35,671 bases of DNA from Komarekiella delphini-convector SJRDD-AB1 (GTDB lineage Bacteria; Cyanobacteriota; Cyanobacteriia; Cyanobacteriales; Nostocaceae): assembly GCF_014831675.1 (NCBI RefSeq), contig NZ_VJXY01000016.1, positions 124,094-159,764 on the forward strand, given 5' to 3'. Below, in pieces: positions 26,734-35,671 of this stretch. The position numbers were made by a program, and so were the translations under genes. The notes below the pieces were generated by a model. It saw nothing but the letters and a program-made list of their open reading frames with translations, searched no databases and was not told the DNA's origin. Position 1 is the stretch's first letter. Every line of letters begins with the position of its first letter.

Positions 26734-26994
26734 CTGTCCTTTTTAAAGTCTATTCATATTAAAGTTCTAGGTTGTCCCTCAGGGAAAGTCACAGCGACAA
26801 TTTTCACTTTGTGCGGATTTTCCTGAGAGCACCAACATTATTAAGGATAAATAACGAGTAGTGCAAATGCCGTAACTCAACCGATAAGGTCTTGGGTTTT
26901 GTTGACTTATCCTGGAAATGGCATAGTAAATTATTGTGCCAGTTAATGCTTGTGGTGTGCCAGCTACATCCAGCAATTGATACAGTGAAAGCAA

Positions 26995-29900
26995 ATGATT
27001 AAATCTCCCAATCTAGATCATCACCCCTCTGCTCCTGTCCGCAAACGTGTGTGGTTACTCGTGTTGAGTCGCGGTGGCATTGCCTTGGGCGGACTTTTGC
27101 TCATTGGAATTTTTGGCAGTATTTGGCGGTTGCGGACTTTTGTCCAAAAAGAGTTAACGCCACTGGCAGAACAAAGTCTTACTACTACACTCAATCGTCC
27201 AGTAAAACTAGGAAATGTCAGAGAGTTTTCCTTGACGGGAGTGCAGTTTGGGGCTTCAGCCATCCCAGCAACACCTACAGATCCAGACCGAGTAGATGTC
27301 GATTCTGTAGAGGTGGGTTTTGACCTATTGCAATTAATCTTTAACCGCCAACTAAAACTAGATGTCACCTTAGTCAACGCCGATGTTTACATTGAACAAG
27401 ACGACCAAGGGCGCTGGATTACCACTAATATAGCGCCGCCAGGTAAAGGCGGAAGCATAAAAACAGATTTGGATAAACTGCGGTTTCGTAATGGCAAGCT
27501 GGCGTTGATGCCGCAGGAGAGAGAATTAGGGGGAGCAGGGGAAGCAGAGGGGCAGGGGAGCAGAGGGGCAGGGGAGGAACTTCGTACTCCTAACTCAGGA
27601 CGGGCTAAACCACAGCTATCCGCTAACAGAACTCAGGATTCAGAAAGCGCTCAGGAATCTCCTGTGACGTTTTCGCAACTCAATGGAACTGCCCAACTTT
27701 TAGAAAATAACCAACGGATCAAGTTTGACGTGGCAGGTCAAGCGGATAGTGGTGGTAACATTTCCATTCAGGGAGAGACGCGTTCCAAGGTACTAGCTGG
27801 CAACTTACAGTTACAAGGACAAGGCTTGCTGGCTGCGGATGTTACCCGCTTAATCAAGTTGCCGTTTAGCTTACAGGCGGGTCGAGTTAATGGCGACTTG
27901 CAGCAGGTTCAACTAGTCCCAGGACAGCCGACTTTATTGTTTGGCAGTGCCAGTTTACAAGGGGTGACGCTTCAAGTGCCCCGCGTACCACAACTATTTA
28001 ATAACATCCAAGGCAACATCCGTTTCCAAGGAACAGAAGTACAGCTAGACAATGTTGCTACCAATTACAGCAAAATTCCCTTAGTAGCTACGGGGATTAT
28101 CGACTCTCAAGCAGGCTTTAAGTTGGCAGGGCGTGTAAATGCCGTGAGTTTGGCAAACGCCCAAGAGGCTCTCAAGATAACACTGCCTGTGCCTGTCACC
28201 GGGCAAGTAAAAGCAGATTTGCAGATTTTAGGGCCAACCACTAAGCCAATTCTCTCAGGCACAGTTGCCACGATTAAAACTGCGCGAATTGACAAAGTTG
28301 ATTTTAATAGCATCAGTAGCCAGTTCGATTTTTATACAGATTCTCCTAGAATTACTTTTAGAGATATTCAAGGTAAAACTACAGTTGGCGGTGAAATTAC
28401 GGGTGCTGGTATAATCCAACTTGGTAAAGCTCCCCAACTGGATTTGAATTTCGCCGCAAAGAACCTTCCTGGGGATGCGATCGCTAAAGTTTACGAAACT
28501 AAACCTAACTTTCAAATCGGTACTCTCTCAGCTACAGCTCAACTGCGAGGCGCTCCTAACAGTGTCCAGACTGTGGTAAAGTTCCAAGCTCCTGGCGGAA
28601 CTTACCCCGGAACTGGCGAAGTTGTGTTCCCCTCTGGGGTTGCCGCAGGCATCGCTCCAAATCGTACCATCTCTTTTCGCAATGTCGCCCTTAATGTCGC
28701 TGGTGGTATAGTACGGGGAAGTGGCAGTTACGCTAATCAACGTTGGCAAGCTGTTGCTCAAGCTTCTGGTGTGCAGTTAGAACCCTTCATTAACAAAAAT
28801 CAACTGCAAAACATTTCTTTAGCTGGGGCGCAGTTTAATGGTCGTCTCATTCTCTCAGGAACTACAGGGCCATTCCAAGTGGCGACAATTCGCACTGAAG
28901 GAGCAGGAGTTCAAGTTGCTGGCGGCACAATTGCAGTTTCTAATATCCAGTTGCAAGACCAAAGCTTTTCTGCTCAATTGGTTGCAAATGGTGTACGGCT
29001 GGGGCAAATCTTGAAAAAGTCTCCCCCAGCTTTAACTGGGCCGTTGGCGGGTACATTTCAAATAGCAGGTAGCAGAGATAATTTCAGCCTCAAAACCCTG
29101 CGCGGTACTGGTACGGCTCGCCTTGCTGTTGCTAGTGGCACAGTTACAGCCAAAAATATTCAAGTTGCTGATGGTGTATATCAAGCACAAATTCAAGCAA
29201 ATAACGTGCCTGTGCAACAGTTAGCAGGAGTTCCACCACGGGTTAGAGGAGCGTTAAATGGTGATTTTAAGGTGGCGGGTTCTGTAGAGTCCTTCCAGCC
29301 GCAAAATATCCAAGCCAGCGGTCAAGCACGGGTGAATATTGGCGGTGGCACAGTTACAGCCAAAAATATCCAACTGGCTAATGGTCGCTATCAGGCGCAA
29401 ATTCAAGCAAATAATGTGCCTTTGGAACAATTGGCAGCAATACCACCGCAGTTTCAAGGAGCATTGAATGCTCAATTGAATGTAGCGGGTTCTGTGGAGT
29501 CTTTCCAACCGCAAAATATCCAAGCCAGCGGTCAAGCACAGGTGAATGTTACAGGTGGCACAGTTACAGCCTCTAATATCCAATTGGTGAATGGTCGCTA
29601 TCAAGCTGTGGTCGATGCTTCAGGCGTGGAATTAGCTCGGTTGAATCAGCAGTTACGAGGTCAGTTGGGCGGGAAGGTGCAAGTAGTAGGCACGTTAGGA
29701 GCGTCCAAATTAGCTGATGTGCGTGCTGCTGGTCAGGTGCAGTTGTCTCAAGGTATCCCTGGTTTTGAGCAACCTTTAACAGCTGCGATCGCTTGGAATG
29801 GTGAAAGGCTTACCATTGAGCAAGCAACTGCTCCAGGTTTAAATATCACTGGTGACATATTAGCCAATGCACAGAGAGCAGGCATACCAGAAATTACTGC

Positions 29901-32784
29901 ATTAAATCTTAACGTCCAAGCGCAGAATTATAATCTCAAACAGTTGCCGATTAATCTGCCTAATCAGTTGGCTGTGGCTGGGAAAGCTGATTTTAACGGT
30001 CAAATCACTGGTAAGCTGCCCTTGCCAAATGTCACAGGGCAAATCAAGTTACGAGACTTTGTAGTTCAAGATATTGCTTTTGAGCCGCTATTAACTGGAA
30101 ATATTCAGTCAGCTCAGGGACGCGGTTTGAATTTAGACTTGACTGGTAGTAGTGACCGTATTGCTCTCAACTTGGATGCTAATAATCGTCCCCAATCCTT
30201 TTTAGTCAAGTGGCAACAAGCATTAGCATCAGGTCAAGCTCAAGGGGATAATTTGGCACTTAAAGTGGAAAACTTCCCGTTAAAAATATTGAATTTGACT
30301 GCGCCGCCAAACCTGCGTTTGGGTGCTGGTAGGCTAGCTGGGTTACTAACTGGGGATTTACTTGTTCATCAGCAGACATTAGCAGCAAACGGGAATTTAG
30401 CGATCGCTAATCCGCAAATTGGCTATATTAAAGGCGATCGTGTAGCTGCTCAGTTCCGCTATGGTAATGGTCAAGCAACACTCACCAATAGCGAATTTGT
30501 CAAAGGCAACAGTCGTTATGCCTTTGCTGGTACTTTTGGTCAAACTGCCAAAGGGCCTCAATTACAAGGTAAACTTAACGTTAACCAAGGTAATATTCAA
30601 GATGTCCTAGCAGTAGCACAGGTATTTGAATTACAAGATTTACAACGCGGTTCGGCAGAGCCAACCTACGGTACAGCAGCAGATTTGACCACCACTCCCC
30701 AAGGTTTACCAAATCAGCCTTTACTGAACCAACTCCAGCGCTTTTATGAAATCGACGCCCTCCTTGCAGAACAGGAACAACAGCAGACATCTAGTCCCAT
30801 ACCAGATTTAGCAGACTTAAAAGGGACTTTCAACGGGGAAGTGGCTGTAGATACTGCTACAGCTAACGGACTTTCAGTGCAATTTAATTTAAATGGTCAA
30901 AATTTTGTCTGGGGTAAAGAAGAACAACCAGGTCGTTTCTATAGTGCTGATAGAGTAATTGCCGAAGGCAACTTTGAGAACGGAGTACTGAGGTTGCGGC
31001 CTTTACGGTTTGAGTCTCAAAATAGACTAATTGCTTTTGCAGGTAACATTGGCGGTAATGAACAGTCTGGTCAACTGCGGGTAAATAATTTTCCATTACA
31101 AGTATTGAATAATTTCGTCAAACTCCCAGTTGGTGTGACAGGTAATCTTAACGCTACAGCAGCTTTAGCAGGTAGCATTGCCAATCCTCAAGCTCAAGGC
31201 GAATTGCAAATTACAGAAGGAACGCTGAATCAAAAAGCAGTAGAGTCAGCAACAGCAAGTTTCAGTTATGCTAATGGACGCTTGAACTTTGGCAGCAACG
31301 TATCAGTTGCCGGGCCAGAACCAGTTAATATTACTGGCAGCATACCTTACCAGTTGCCTTTTGCTTCCATAGTGCCAGACAGCGAGCAAATCAGTTTGGA
31401 TGTGAAAGTGGAAAATGAAGGATTGGCACTGTTAAACCTGTTGACTAACCAAGTGGCGTTTGAGAGGGGTGAAGGACAAATAGATATTCAGGTGCGCGGT
31501 ACGAGACAGCAGCCACAGGTAAATGGAATTGCCACGATTAATGATGCTACTTTTTCAGCACAGGCTTTACCAGGAAAGGTGAGACGTGTCACAGGTAAGG
31601 TACTGTTTGATTTTGACCGAGTTTTAGTAGAAAATCTTCGAGGTAGGTTTAGCCGGGGTCAGGTAGAAGCGGCTGGAGAGATTCCTATCTTTGACAATGA
31701 CAAAGTGAGTATCAACAATCCCCTGACTGTTAACCTCGATCAGTTAAAGGTGAACCTGAAGGGATTATATCAAGGAGGCGCTAACGGCAATTTGCAGATT
31801 ACTGGCTCTGCCCTTAACCCATTAGTTGGCGGTAAAGTAGATTTGTTTGATGGTCAAGTTTTGCTGGCAGATACCAACACTACGCAAGCTTCAAATAGTA
31901 GTATCGGTGTGTCACTCACTAAAGCCAACAAGCAAAGTAAAGCTGAAACGGGTAATGAAAATGCAAGGTTTAATAATCTAGAACTAGAACTAGGGAAAAA
32001 CGTCCAAATTACCCGTCCACCGATTCTCAGCTTCCGAGCAACTGGTAATCTGACAGTTAATGGCTCCTTCGGTCAACCTATACCTGATGGTACTATTCGG
32101 CTAAAAGCAGGTGGAGTAAATTTGTTTACTACCCAATTTAGTCTTGCTCGTGGCTATGAACACACTGCAACTTTTACAGCCAATCAACCCCGCGACCCCG
32201 ATTTAGATATTCAGCTATTTGCTAAGGTACTAGATATCATTCAGAATAGTGACTTCAGTCGCTCAAATTCCACTGGGTTATCAGCCTTAGAAACTGTGCG
32301 AGTAGAAGCCAATATCAAAGGCCCTGCCAGTCAATTGAACGAAAATCTGCAACTAACCAGTAGTCCGTCACGTGGTCAAACAGAAATTGTAGCTCTGTTG
32401 GGAGGTGGGTTTGTAGATACTCAAGGACGTGGCGATAGTACTTTGGGTTTAATAAACATCGCAGGCTCAGCTGTGTTCAACAACTTTCAGTCAGCTTTTA
32501 ACCAGATTGGTGGTGCTTTGGGTTTAAGTGAACTGCGTGTATTTCCCACCGTTATCTCTGAGAATCCCGAAGCGGGAAGGAGCAGCTCAAGTTTAGAGTT
32601 AGCAGCAGAAGCCGGGATTGATATTTCTCCCAAAGTTTCCGTTTCCAGCATCAAGATTTTGACCGCAGATGATCCCTTTCAGTGGGGTGTAAATTACCGG
32701 ATAAATGATGAATTTCGAGCGCGTGCTTCCACTAATTTATCTGATGACAGTCGTGCAATTGTGGAGTATCAAACGCGCTTTTAA
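26995..32784 (+). CDS. tamB: TamB-like translocation/assembly (DUF490) protein
   Basis: This is a 1929-residue protein with one N-terminal transmembrane segment (about 18-46) and a very long series of beta-strand repeats rich in Gly, Asn and Gln. It ends in the DUF490/TamB C-terminal domain (about 1480-1929; NPEAGRSSSSLELAAEAGIDISPKVSVSS and GVNYRINDEFRARASTNL resemble the family's final strands). TamB-type AsmA-like proteins form a groove across the periplasm that carries lipid or helps outer-membrane protein assembly. In proteobacteria TamB (about 1250 residues) pairs with TamA; cyanobacterial forms are longer, and the Omp85 partner is not visible here. Two internal repeats are notable: a low-complexity Gly/Glu insertion at about 178-223, and a 70-residue unit repeated three times from residue 690. 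The start is the ATG at 26995, with no strong ribosome site. Confidence 0.92.
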   Translation: MIKSPNLDHHPSAPVRKRVWLLVLSRGGIALGGLLLIGIFGSIWRLRTFVQKELTPLAEQSLTTTLNRPVKLGNVREFSLTGVQFGASAIPATPTDPDRVDVDSVEVGFDLLQLIFNRQLKLDVTLVNADVYIEQDDQGRWITTNIAPPGKGGSIKTDLDKLRFRNGKLALMPQERELGGAGEAEGQGSRGAGEELRTPNSGRAKPQLSANRTQDSESAQESPVTFSQLNGTAQLLENNQRIKFDVAGQADSGGNISIQGETRSKVLAGNLQLQGQGLLAADVTRLIKLPFSLQAGRVNGDLQQVQLVPGQPTLLFGSASLQGVTLQVPRVPQLFNNIQGNIRFQGTEVQLDNVATNYSKIPLVATGIIDSQAGFKLAGRVNAVSLANAQEALKITLPVPVTGQVKADLQILGPTTKPILSGTVATIKTARIDKVDFNSISSQFDFYTDSPRITFRDIQGKTTVGGEITGAGIIQLGKAPQLDLNFAAKNLPGDAIAKVYETKPNFQIGTLSATAQLRGAPNSVQTVVKFQAPGGTYPGTGEVVFPSGVAAGIAPNRTISFRNVALNVAGGIVRGSGSYANQRWQAVAQASGVQLEPFINKNQLQNISLAGAQFNGRLILSGTTGPFQVATIRTEGAGVQVAGGTIAVSNIQLQDQSFSAQLVANGVRLGQILKKSPPALTGPLAGTFQIAGSRDNFSLKTLRGTGTARLAVASGTVTAKNIQVADGVYQAQIQANNVPVQQLAGVPPRVRGALNGDFKVAGSVESFQPQNIQASGQARVNIGGGTVTAKNIQLANGRYQAQIQANNVPLEQLAAIPPQFQGALNAQLNVAGSVESFQPQNIQASGQAQVNVTGGTVTASNIQLVNGRYQAVVDASGVELARLNQQLRGQLGGKVQVVGTLGASKLADVRAAGQVQLSQGIPGFEQPLTAAIAWNGERLTIEQATAPGLNITGDILANAQRAGIPEITALNLNVQAQNYNLKQLPINLPNQLAVAGKADFNGQITGKLPLPNVTGQIKLRDFVVQDIAFEPLLTGNIQSAQGRGLNLDLTGSSDRIALNLDANNRPQSFLVKWQQALASGQAQGDNLALKVENFPLKILNLTAPPNLRLGAGRLAGLLTGDLLVHQQTLAANGNLAIANPQIGYIKGDRVAAQFRYGNGQATLTNSEFVKGNSRYAFAGTFGQTAKGPQLQGKLNVNQGNIQDVLAVAQVFELQDLQRGSAEPTYGTAADLTTTPQGLPNQPLLNQLQRFYEIDALLAEQEQQQTSSPIPDLADLKGTFNGEVAVDTATANGLSVQFNLNGQNFVWGKEEQPGRFYSADRVIAEGNFENGVLRLRPLRFESQNRLIAFAGNIGGNEQSGQLRVNNFPLQVLNNFVKLPVGVTGNLNATAALAGSIANPQAQGELQITEGTLNQKAVESATASFSYANGRLNFGSNVSVAGPEPVNITGSIPYQLPFASIVPDSEQISLDVKVENEGLALLNLLTNQVAFERGEGQIDIQVRGTRQQPQVNGIATINDATFSAQALPGKVRRVTGKVLFDFDRVLVENLRGRFSRGQVEAAGEIPIFDNDKVSINNPLTVNLDQLKVNLKGLYQGGANGNLQITGSALNPLVGGKVDLFDGQVLLADTNTTQASNSSIGVSLTKANKQSKAETGNENARFNNLELELGKNVQITRPPILSFRATGNLTVNGSFGQPIPDGTIRLKAGGVNLFTTQFSLARGYEHTATFTANQPRDPDLDIQLFAKVLDIIQNSDFSRSNSTGLSALETVRVEANIKGPASQLNENLQLTSSPSRGQTEIVALLGGGFVDTQGRGDSTLGLINIAGSAVFNNFQSAFNQIGGALGLSELRVFPTVISENPEAGRSSSSLELAAEAGIDISPKVSVSSIKILTADDPFQWGVNYRINDEFRARASTNLSDDSRAIVEYQTRF
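27529..27577 (+). repeat. G-rich repeat inside the tamB coding region
   Basis: A run of GGGGAGCAGGGG-like units includes an exact tandem 16-bp repeat AGCAGAGGGGCAGGGG (27543-27558 and 27559-27574). The run stays in frame and encodes a Gly/Glu/Gln-rich stretch. The same kind of sequence appears in intergenic DNA near 17941-17956. Confidence 0.8.
29062..29685 (+). repeat. Three 210-bp direct repeats within tamB
   Basis: Units start at 29062, 29272 and 29482; the first two are exactly 210 bp (70 codons), the third about 204 bp. Landmarks recurring in register include GGCACAGTTACAGCC at 29137, 29347 and 29557. Each unit encodes an AGS-x-ESFQPQNIQASGQA-like start and a GGTVTAKNIQLANGRYQAQIQ-like middle. 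The second and third units are much more alike than either is to the first, indicating a recent duplication. Confidence 0.9.
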
Positions 32785-32845
32785 ATAAAACCTTGTGATT
32801 TGAGGAAAAGGTAAATTCAAACATGCATTCCTTTCTCCTTTAACC

Positions 32846-33093
32846 CAATACTGTTCAGTTAAGGCTAAAACTATTTGTCAAATTCAATTTTTTCACGTTC
32901 GCGTAGCGTGTCGGAGGCACACTGCTTTCTCTACTTTCGCGTAGCGTGTCGTAGACAGAGGCTTTGCCAACGCGTAGTGGACGCACCAGAAGGACGCATA
33001 GACGCAGAGCGGCTACTCTTACGAGTTCTCCAACGGAGTACCCGCAGGGTTGGACGCAAAGAGGAGGAAGAAATTCTTAACTGAACCGTATTG
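32846..33093. mobile_element. MITE-like insertion, 248 bp, 18-bp inverted ends, 10-bp target duplication
   Basis: The left end CAATACTGTTCAGTTAAG (32846-32863) and right end CTTAACTGAACCGTATTG (33076-33093) are inverted copies with one mismatch. The perfect direct repeat TCCTTTAACC flanks the element (32836-32845 and 33094-33103), the mark of transposition with a 10-bp duplication. The interior contains TTCGCGTAGCGTGTCG twice (32898 and 32936) and dense GACGCA-type sequence, which looks like a second interspersed repeat nested inside. A 69-codon open frame here has no ribosome site and is not a gene. A 10-bp duplication is in the range of IS4-type transposases; that link is inference. Confidence 0.85.
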
Positions 33094-33134
33094 TCCTTTA
33101 ACCAAGAAGTGTTGACGTTGAATAACCAAAGAAT

Positions 33135-33172
33135 GAAAAAAGCGTTGCAAAGTTTTCACGCAACGCTTTTTT
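33135..33172. terminator. Bidirectional terminator hairpin
   Basis: The arms AAAAAAGCGTTGC (33135-33147) and GCAACGCTTTTTT (33160-33172) enclose a 12-nt loop. It has an A-run on the left and a T-run on the right, so it can act on both strands. It ends transcription from tamB (now separated by the MITE-like insertion) and possibly from the small gene at 33457. Between 33173 and 33456 I see nothing further apart from a weak CCCTC/GAGGG hairpin near 33192-33223. Confidence 0.85.
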
Positions 33173-33456
33173 CAAGACATTAGTATAGCTCTCCCTCGCC
33201 CTTGATTGCCGCTAGAGGGGTTTTTGCCCTTACTCAATCAAGATTGTTAAACTATAGCTGTTGCTATGTAGTTTGGGACATCATCTGATCATAAAATCTT
33301 CATGCTGAGAGACTTTCAAGCCTTTCCACTGCTATATGGTCAAGCAACACGGATGCAATTTATTCTCGATAAACTGAGTTCACAGACATTGTTTCAAAAT
33401 CTGCTTTCTCCTTTTTCGAGGTTTTCTGTTGGTGAAATGTTATTGGGAAGTTTTGT

Positions 33457-33642
33457 CTAATCTTCACTTCTTTCTAAGTTGTAGGTCAGGGGTTGTTGAT
33501 TATTCTGAACATCGGGTGAAGAATAGTGGGCGATGACAAACACTGGTAGTGTTAGGGTCAATAGTGCGATCGCAGTTCCCACAATGTCTGCCAAACGATG
33601 GGAATATGTGTCGGCATTGGCAGACTGGCTATTTGAATTCAT
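33457..33642 (-). CDS. Small single-helix membrane protein of unknown function
   Basis: This 61-residue protein starts at MNSNSQSAN (ATG at 33642; a longer reading to 33669 adds nine residues with no support). It has a hydrophilic N-terminus, one hydrophobic segment (about 23-39, [19 protein letters not shown]) long enough to span a membrane, and a polar C-terminus ending NLERSED. The layout resembles the small one-helix proteins common in cyanobacteria, but I recognise no photosystem or Hlip motif. A HIP1-like CGATCGCA lies inside the coding region near 33568. Neighbours give no hint of function. Confidence 0.6.
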   Translation of the reverse strand: MNSNSQSANADTYSHRLADIVGTAIALLTLTLPVFVIAHYSSPDVQNNQQPLTYNLERSED

Positions 33643-34495
33643 ACAAAAAATTGAAGTTCGTCGGATCACTTGTAGGTCTACTCTCTAAGTGAGAGTCTTG
33701 ATGCTATTTTAGCTATTTTTTAACTGTAAAATGTTTAGCTGTCAAGAAATTCAACCAGTTTGGCAAGCGTCATAATGTTATTTTTATACATGAACATTCT
33801 GATACAAAATCATCAGCTAACGAATCAGGTTTTATTTTGTGACTAATATTTTCAGATGCTTCACAGTATGATGTAACAGATACCTTACGCATGGCTGATG
33901 ATAACAGCATTATAAATTACCTTTTTCTGCTGATTAAAGATTAATTAGCAAAATGTGTTTTTCTGAACTTCTCCAATTATAACATCTGACAACGCCCTTG
34001 CTCACTTCATTTTGACGCAATTAGCAATTTGTGATACAGAATACAATTCCCGCAAAAATACTGAACATATATCTGTGTTTTCAATTATTCAACAGTAGAT
34101 ATACATAAAAATATTTGAGACAAATGAAGAACCAGGTAGTGATAATTTTTGAAACCATTAGTCCCTACCGAATAAATACAGATACATTAATCGTATTGTC
34201 CAAAATTAATTCAGTGATAATACCAAACAAATATTTTGAAATTTAAATTCATAAATCTATTTAATATGACTGCAATTTTGTCAATCTGTATATAGGTAGA
34301 GTAAAAATATCTTGAACGTAGGCAATTTTTGTATTAGATAAATACCCAATTCCAATTCCTAAAACTGCTTAACTATGAGCTTTATTCGGTAAATCAAGAT
34401 TGAATATTTCAGTCCTTTCTCCTGTAGTCGACGCTACCTTGGAATCAAAACTATTTAACCGGACTTTATATATAAATCTTATAACAAATTAACCC
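33643..34495. other. 853-bp A/T-rich intergenic region
   Basis: This is a long A/T-rich stretch upstream of the small membrane protein gene and beyond the 3' end of the DUF362 gene. I found no open frame with a ribosome site, no tandem repeat, and no tRNA-like sequence. A small RNA here cannot be excluded by eye. Confidence 0.45.
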
Positions 34496-34523
34496 AAAAA
34501 AACCGCCACTAGAGTAGGGCGGT
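34496..34523 (-). terminator. Terminator of the DUF362 gene
   Basis: On the minus strand, ACCGCC and GGCGGT arms enclose a loop and are followed by a run of T's (plus-strand A's at 34496-34502). It lies about 100 nt past the stop codon at 34621, leaving a fairly long 3' untranslated region. Confidence 0.82.
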
Positions 34524-34620
34524 CTGGTTAAGCAATCGGAGGGTAATTACAGGTTACTCTGCTGGTAAGTAAAATTGTTGTAGCATTTGCATTTATTGCT
34601 AGCCTAAACCTAAAGATAAA

Positions 34621-35592
34621 CTAACGTTTACCATAAACACTCATTGGTTCTTTAATAAACCGAATATAAAGATGCTTAAACGTAGACTTAACTACGCGGG
34701 GCATAGCAAAATCAATGGGCATTAACTTGTCTGGTAGCCGCCAATCTTCTATTTTTAGTAAGTCAGGATGTAAGTGAGGAAACTCTATAGCAGCAAGTTC
34801 TGGGCAAACTCCCAGTCTTTGAGAAGCGGCAACAGTAGGTACTTGTTCGGGTGGGACATTGAGAATTTCTATCATTGCCCGGTCTAAGGCAAATACGTTT
34901 GATGCTGCTGCTAAAATGGCTAATTGACGAGGTTCGCCGCCACTAGGGCCATTACCTTCATGACCGATGATCCCATCTAAAATGGTTAAGTTTGGGTTAA
35001 TTGCTCTAGCGGTTTCTACCAACATTTCACCAAATCGGTTTGCGTCTTTCCCAGCTTCCATGTGCCACCAAGCTTTCATTTTGCCGGGAACGCAACCAAA
35101 CAGGTTTTTTACACCCAATGTTAATGTTAGCTGCATGTGTGATTTGACTTTAGGCAAGTTAATTACTACATCTGCTTCCATCGCTTCTTTACAAAGCCGC
35201 AGGTGATTAAAATCTTCATTTACAGTTTGATACCGCTTGCCGTGAAACTCAATAATCGGTAAATTCAGTTCTTCTAAAATAGGCAGATAGCCATTTGCTA
35301 CTGCTACTCCCTTAGCACTGCCAAAAGCCGGACTATCTCCTAAAAAAGGCTTACCACCAGCCTTAATTACCATCTGGGCTACTTCGTAAACCAGTTCGGG
35401 GCGAGTGGTACACTCTTTAGTAGGACGCGAGCCTGTAAGTAAATTAGGTTTGAGTAAGACGCGATCGCCTTTTTTAACAAAAGCTGCCATTCCTCCTAAA
35501 GGTTCTAGCAGTGTAGCTAAAGATTCTCGTAAAGCCTCTTGTTCGTAGGAAGTAGCCCGAATTAAACTGACGGATGGTTTTTGAGTCTGCAT
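34621..35592 (-). CDS. DUF362 family protein
   Basis: The 323 residues match the DUF362 family: GDRVLLKPNLLTGSRPTKECTTRPELVYEVAQMVIKAGGKPFLGDSPAFGS, DVVINLPKVKSHMQLTLTLGVKNLFGCVPG, and GEMLVETARAINPNLTILDGIIGHEGNGPSGGEPRQLAILAAASNVFALDRAM. Some members are iron-sulfur proteins with a C-terminal ferredoxin domain; this one lacks that domain and has only scattered cysteines, so electron transfer is not supported. Function is unknown. The ATG at 35592 is separated from a heptamer repeat by only 3 bp, so no normal Shine-Dalgarno is present and the promoter must lie beyond the window or inside the repeat. Confidence 0.88.
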   Translation of the reverse strand: MQTQKPSVSLIRATSYEQEALRESLATLLEPLGGMAAFVKKGDRVLLKPNLLTGSRPTKECTTRPELVYEVAQMVIKAGGKPFLGDSPAFGSAKGVAVANGYLPILEELNLPIIEFHGKRYQTVNEDFNHLRLCKEAMEADVVINLPKVKSHMQLTLTLGVKNLFGCVPGKMKAWWHMEAGKDANRFGEMLVETARAINPNLTILDGIIGHEGNGPSGGEPRQLAILAAASNVFALDRAMIEILNVPPEQVPTVAASQRLGVCPELAAIEFPHLHPDLLKIEDWRLPDKLMPIDFAMPRVVKSTFKHLYIRFIKEPMSVYGKR

Positions 35593-35595
35593 GGT

Positions 35596-35671
35596 ATGGG
35601 GATTGGGGATTGGGGACTGGGGACTGGGGACTGGGGAATGGGGAATGGGGAATGGGAAATGGGGACTGGGG
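35596..35671. repeat. ACTGGGG/ATTGGGG heptamer repeat
   Basis: About eleven 7-bp units alternate among ATTGGGG, ACTGGGG and AATGGGG, the reverse complement of the CCCCA(A/G)T family seen at 5154-5299. The repeat runs off the window end. It starts 3 bp upstream of the DUF362 start codon. Confidence 0.9.

Noticed and set aside
26779-26994. 71-codon minus-strand open frame between the DUF3110 gene and tamB
   Set aside because: Lies in the divergent promoter region, no ribosome site and no recognisable motif.
32875-33084. 69-codon Arg-rich open frame
   Set aside because: Lies entirely inside the MITE-like element and follows its GACGCA/GCGTAGCG repeats.

Overview
The window comes from a filamentous, Nostoc/Anabaena-like cyanobacterium. 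Evidence: many HIP1 palindromes (GCGATCGC), cyanobacterial heptanucleotide tandem repeats (CCCCAGT-, CAACAGT-, CAGTTAT- and ACTAATG-type), a CRISPR repeat of the cyanobacterial ...GGGATTGAAAC class, and typical cyanobacterial genes (ndhH, glgA, hemC, KaiB-domain, CAAD and DUF3110 proteins). All calls were made by eye; no database search was run.

Bases 1-3994 are one long CRISPR array: 55 identical 37-bp repeats and 54 complete spacers, reading on the minus strand, with its probable leader at 3995-4225. The left end is cut by the window. No cas gene is visible in the 31 kb to the right.

From 4226 to about 16.6 kb are mostly single-gene units. They are a KaiB-domain fusion, a PilT-type retraction ATPase, a small membrane protein, a UDP-GlcNAc 2-epimerase, a soluble histidine kinase, glycogen synthase (glgA), porphobilinogen deaminase (hemC), an orphan protein-kinase-like protein, and a gene split by one in-frame stop. 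From 17 to 22 kb lie a YegS-type lipid kinase, a metallophosphoesterase, ndhH and an AraC-type regulator.

From 22.3 to 25.6 kb four minus-strand genes resemble a stress/envelope group: a highly acidic small protein, a CAAD/CURT1-like membrane protein, a BON-domain lipoprotein and a duplicated YflT-like glycine-zipper protein. A DUF3110 gene is divergent from a 1929-residue TamB-like protein. The window ends with a small one-helix protein and a DUF362 protein.

The intergenic DNA is rich in repeats. Two short non-coding elements (19749-19848 and 32846-33093) have inverted ends and perfect 10-bp flanking duplications, so they look like MITE insertions. Heptamer repeats sit immediately upstream of, or within, the start sites of several genes, and a repeat of the same character appears to have expanded in frame inside tamB.
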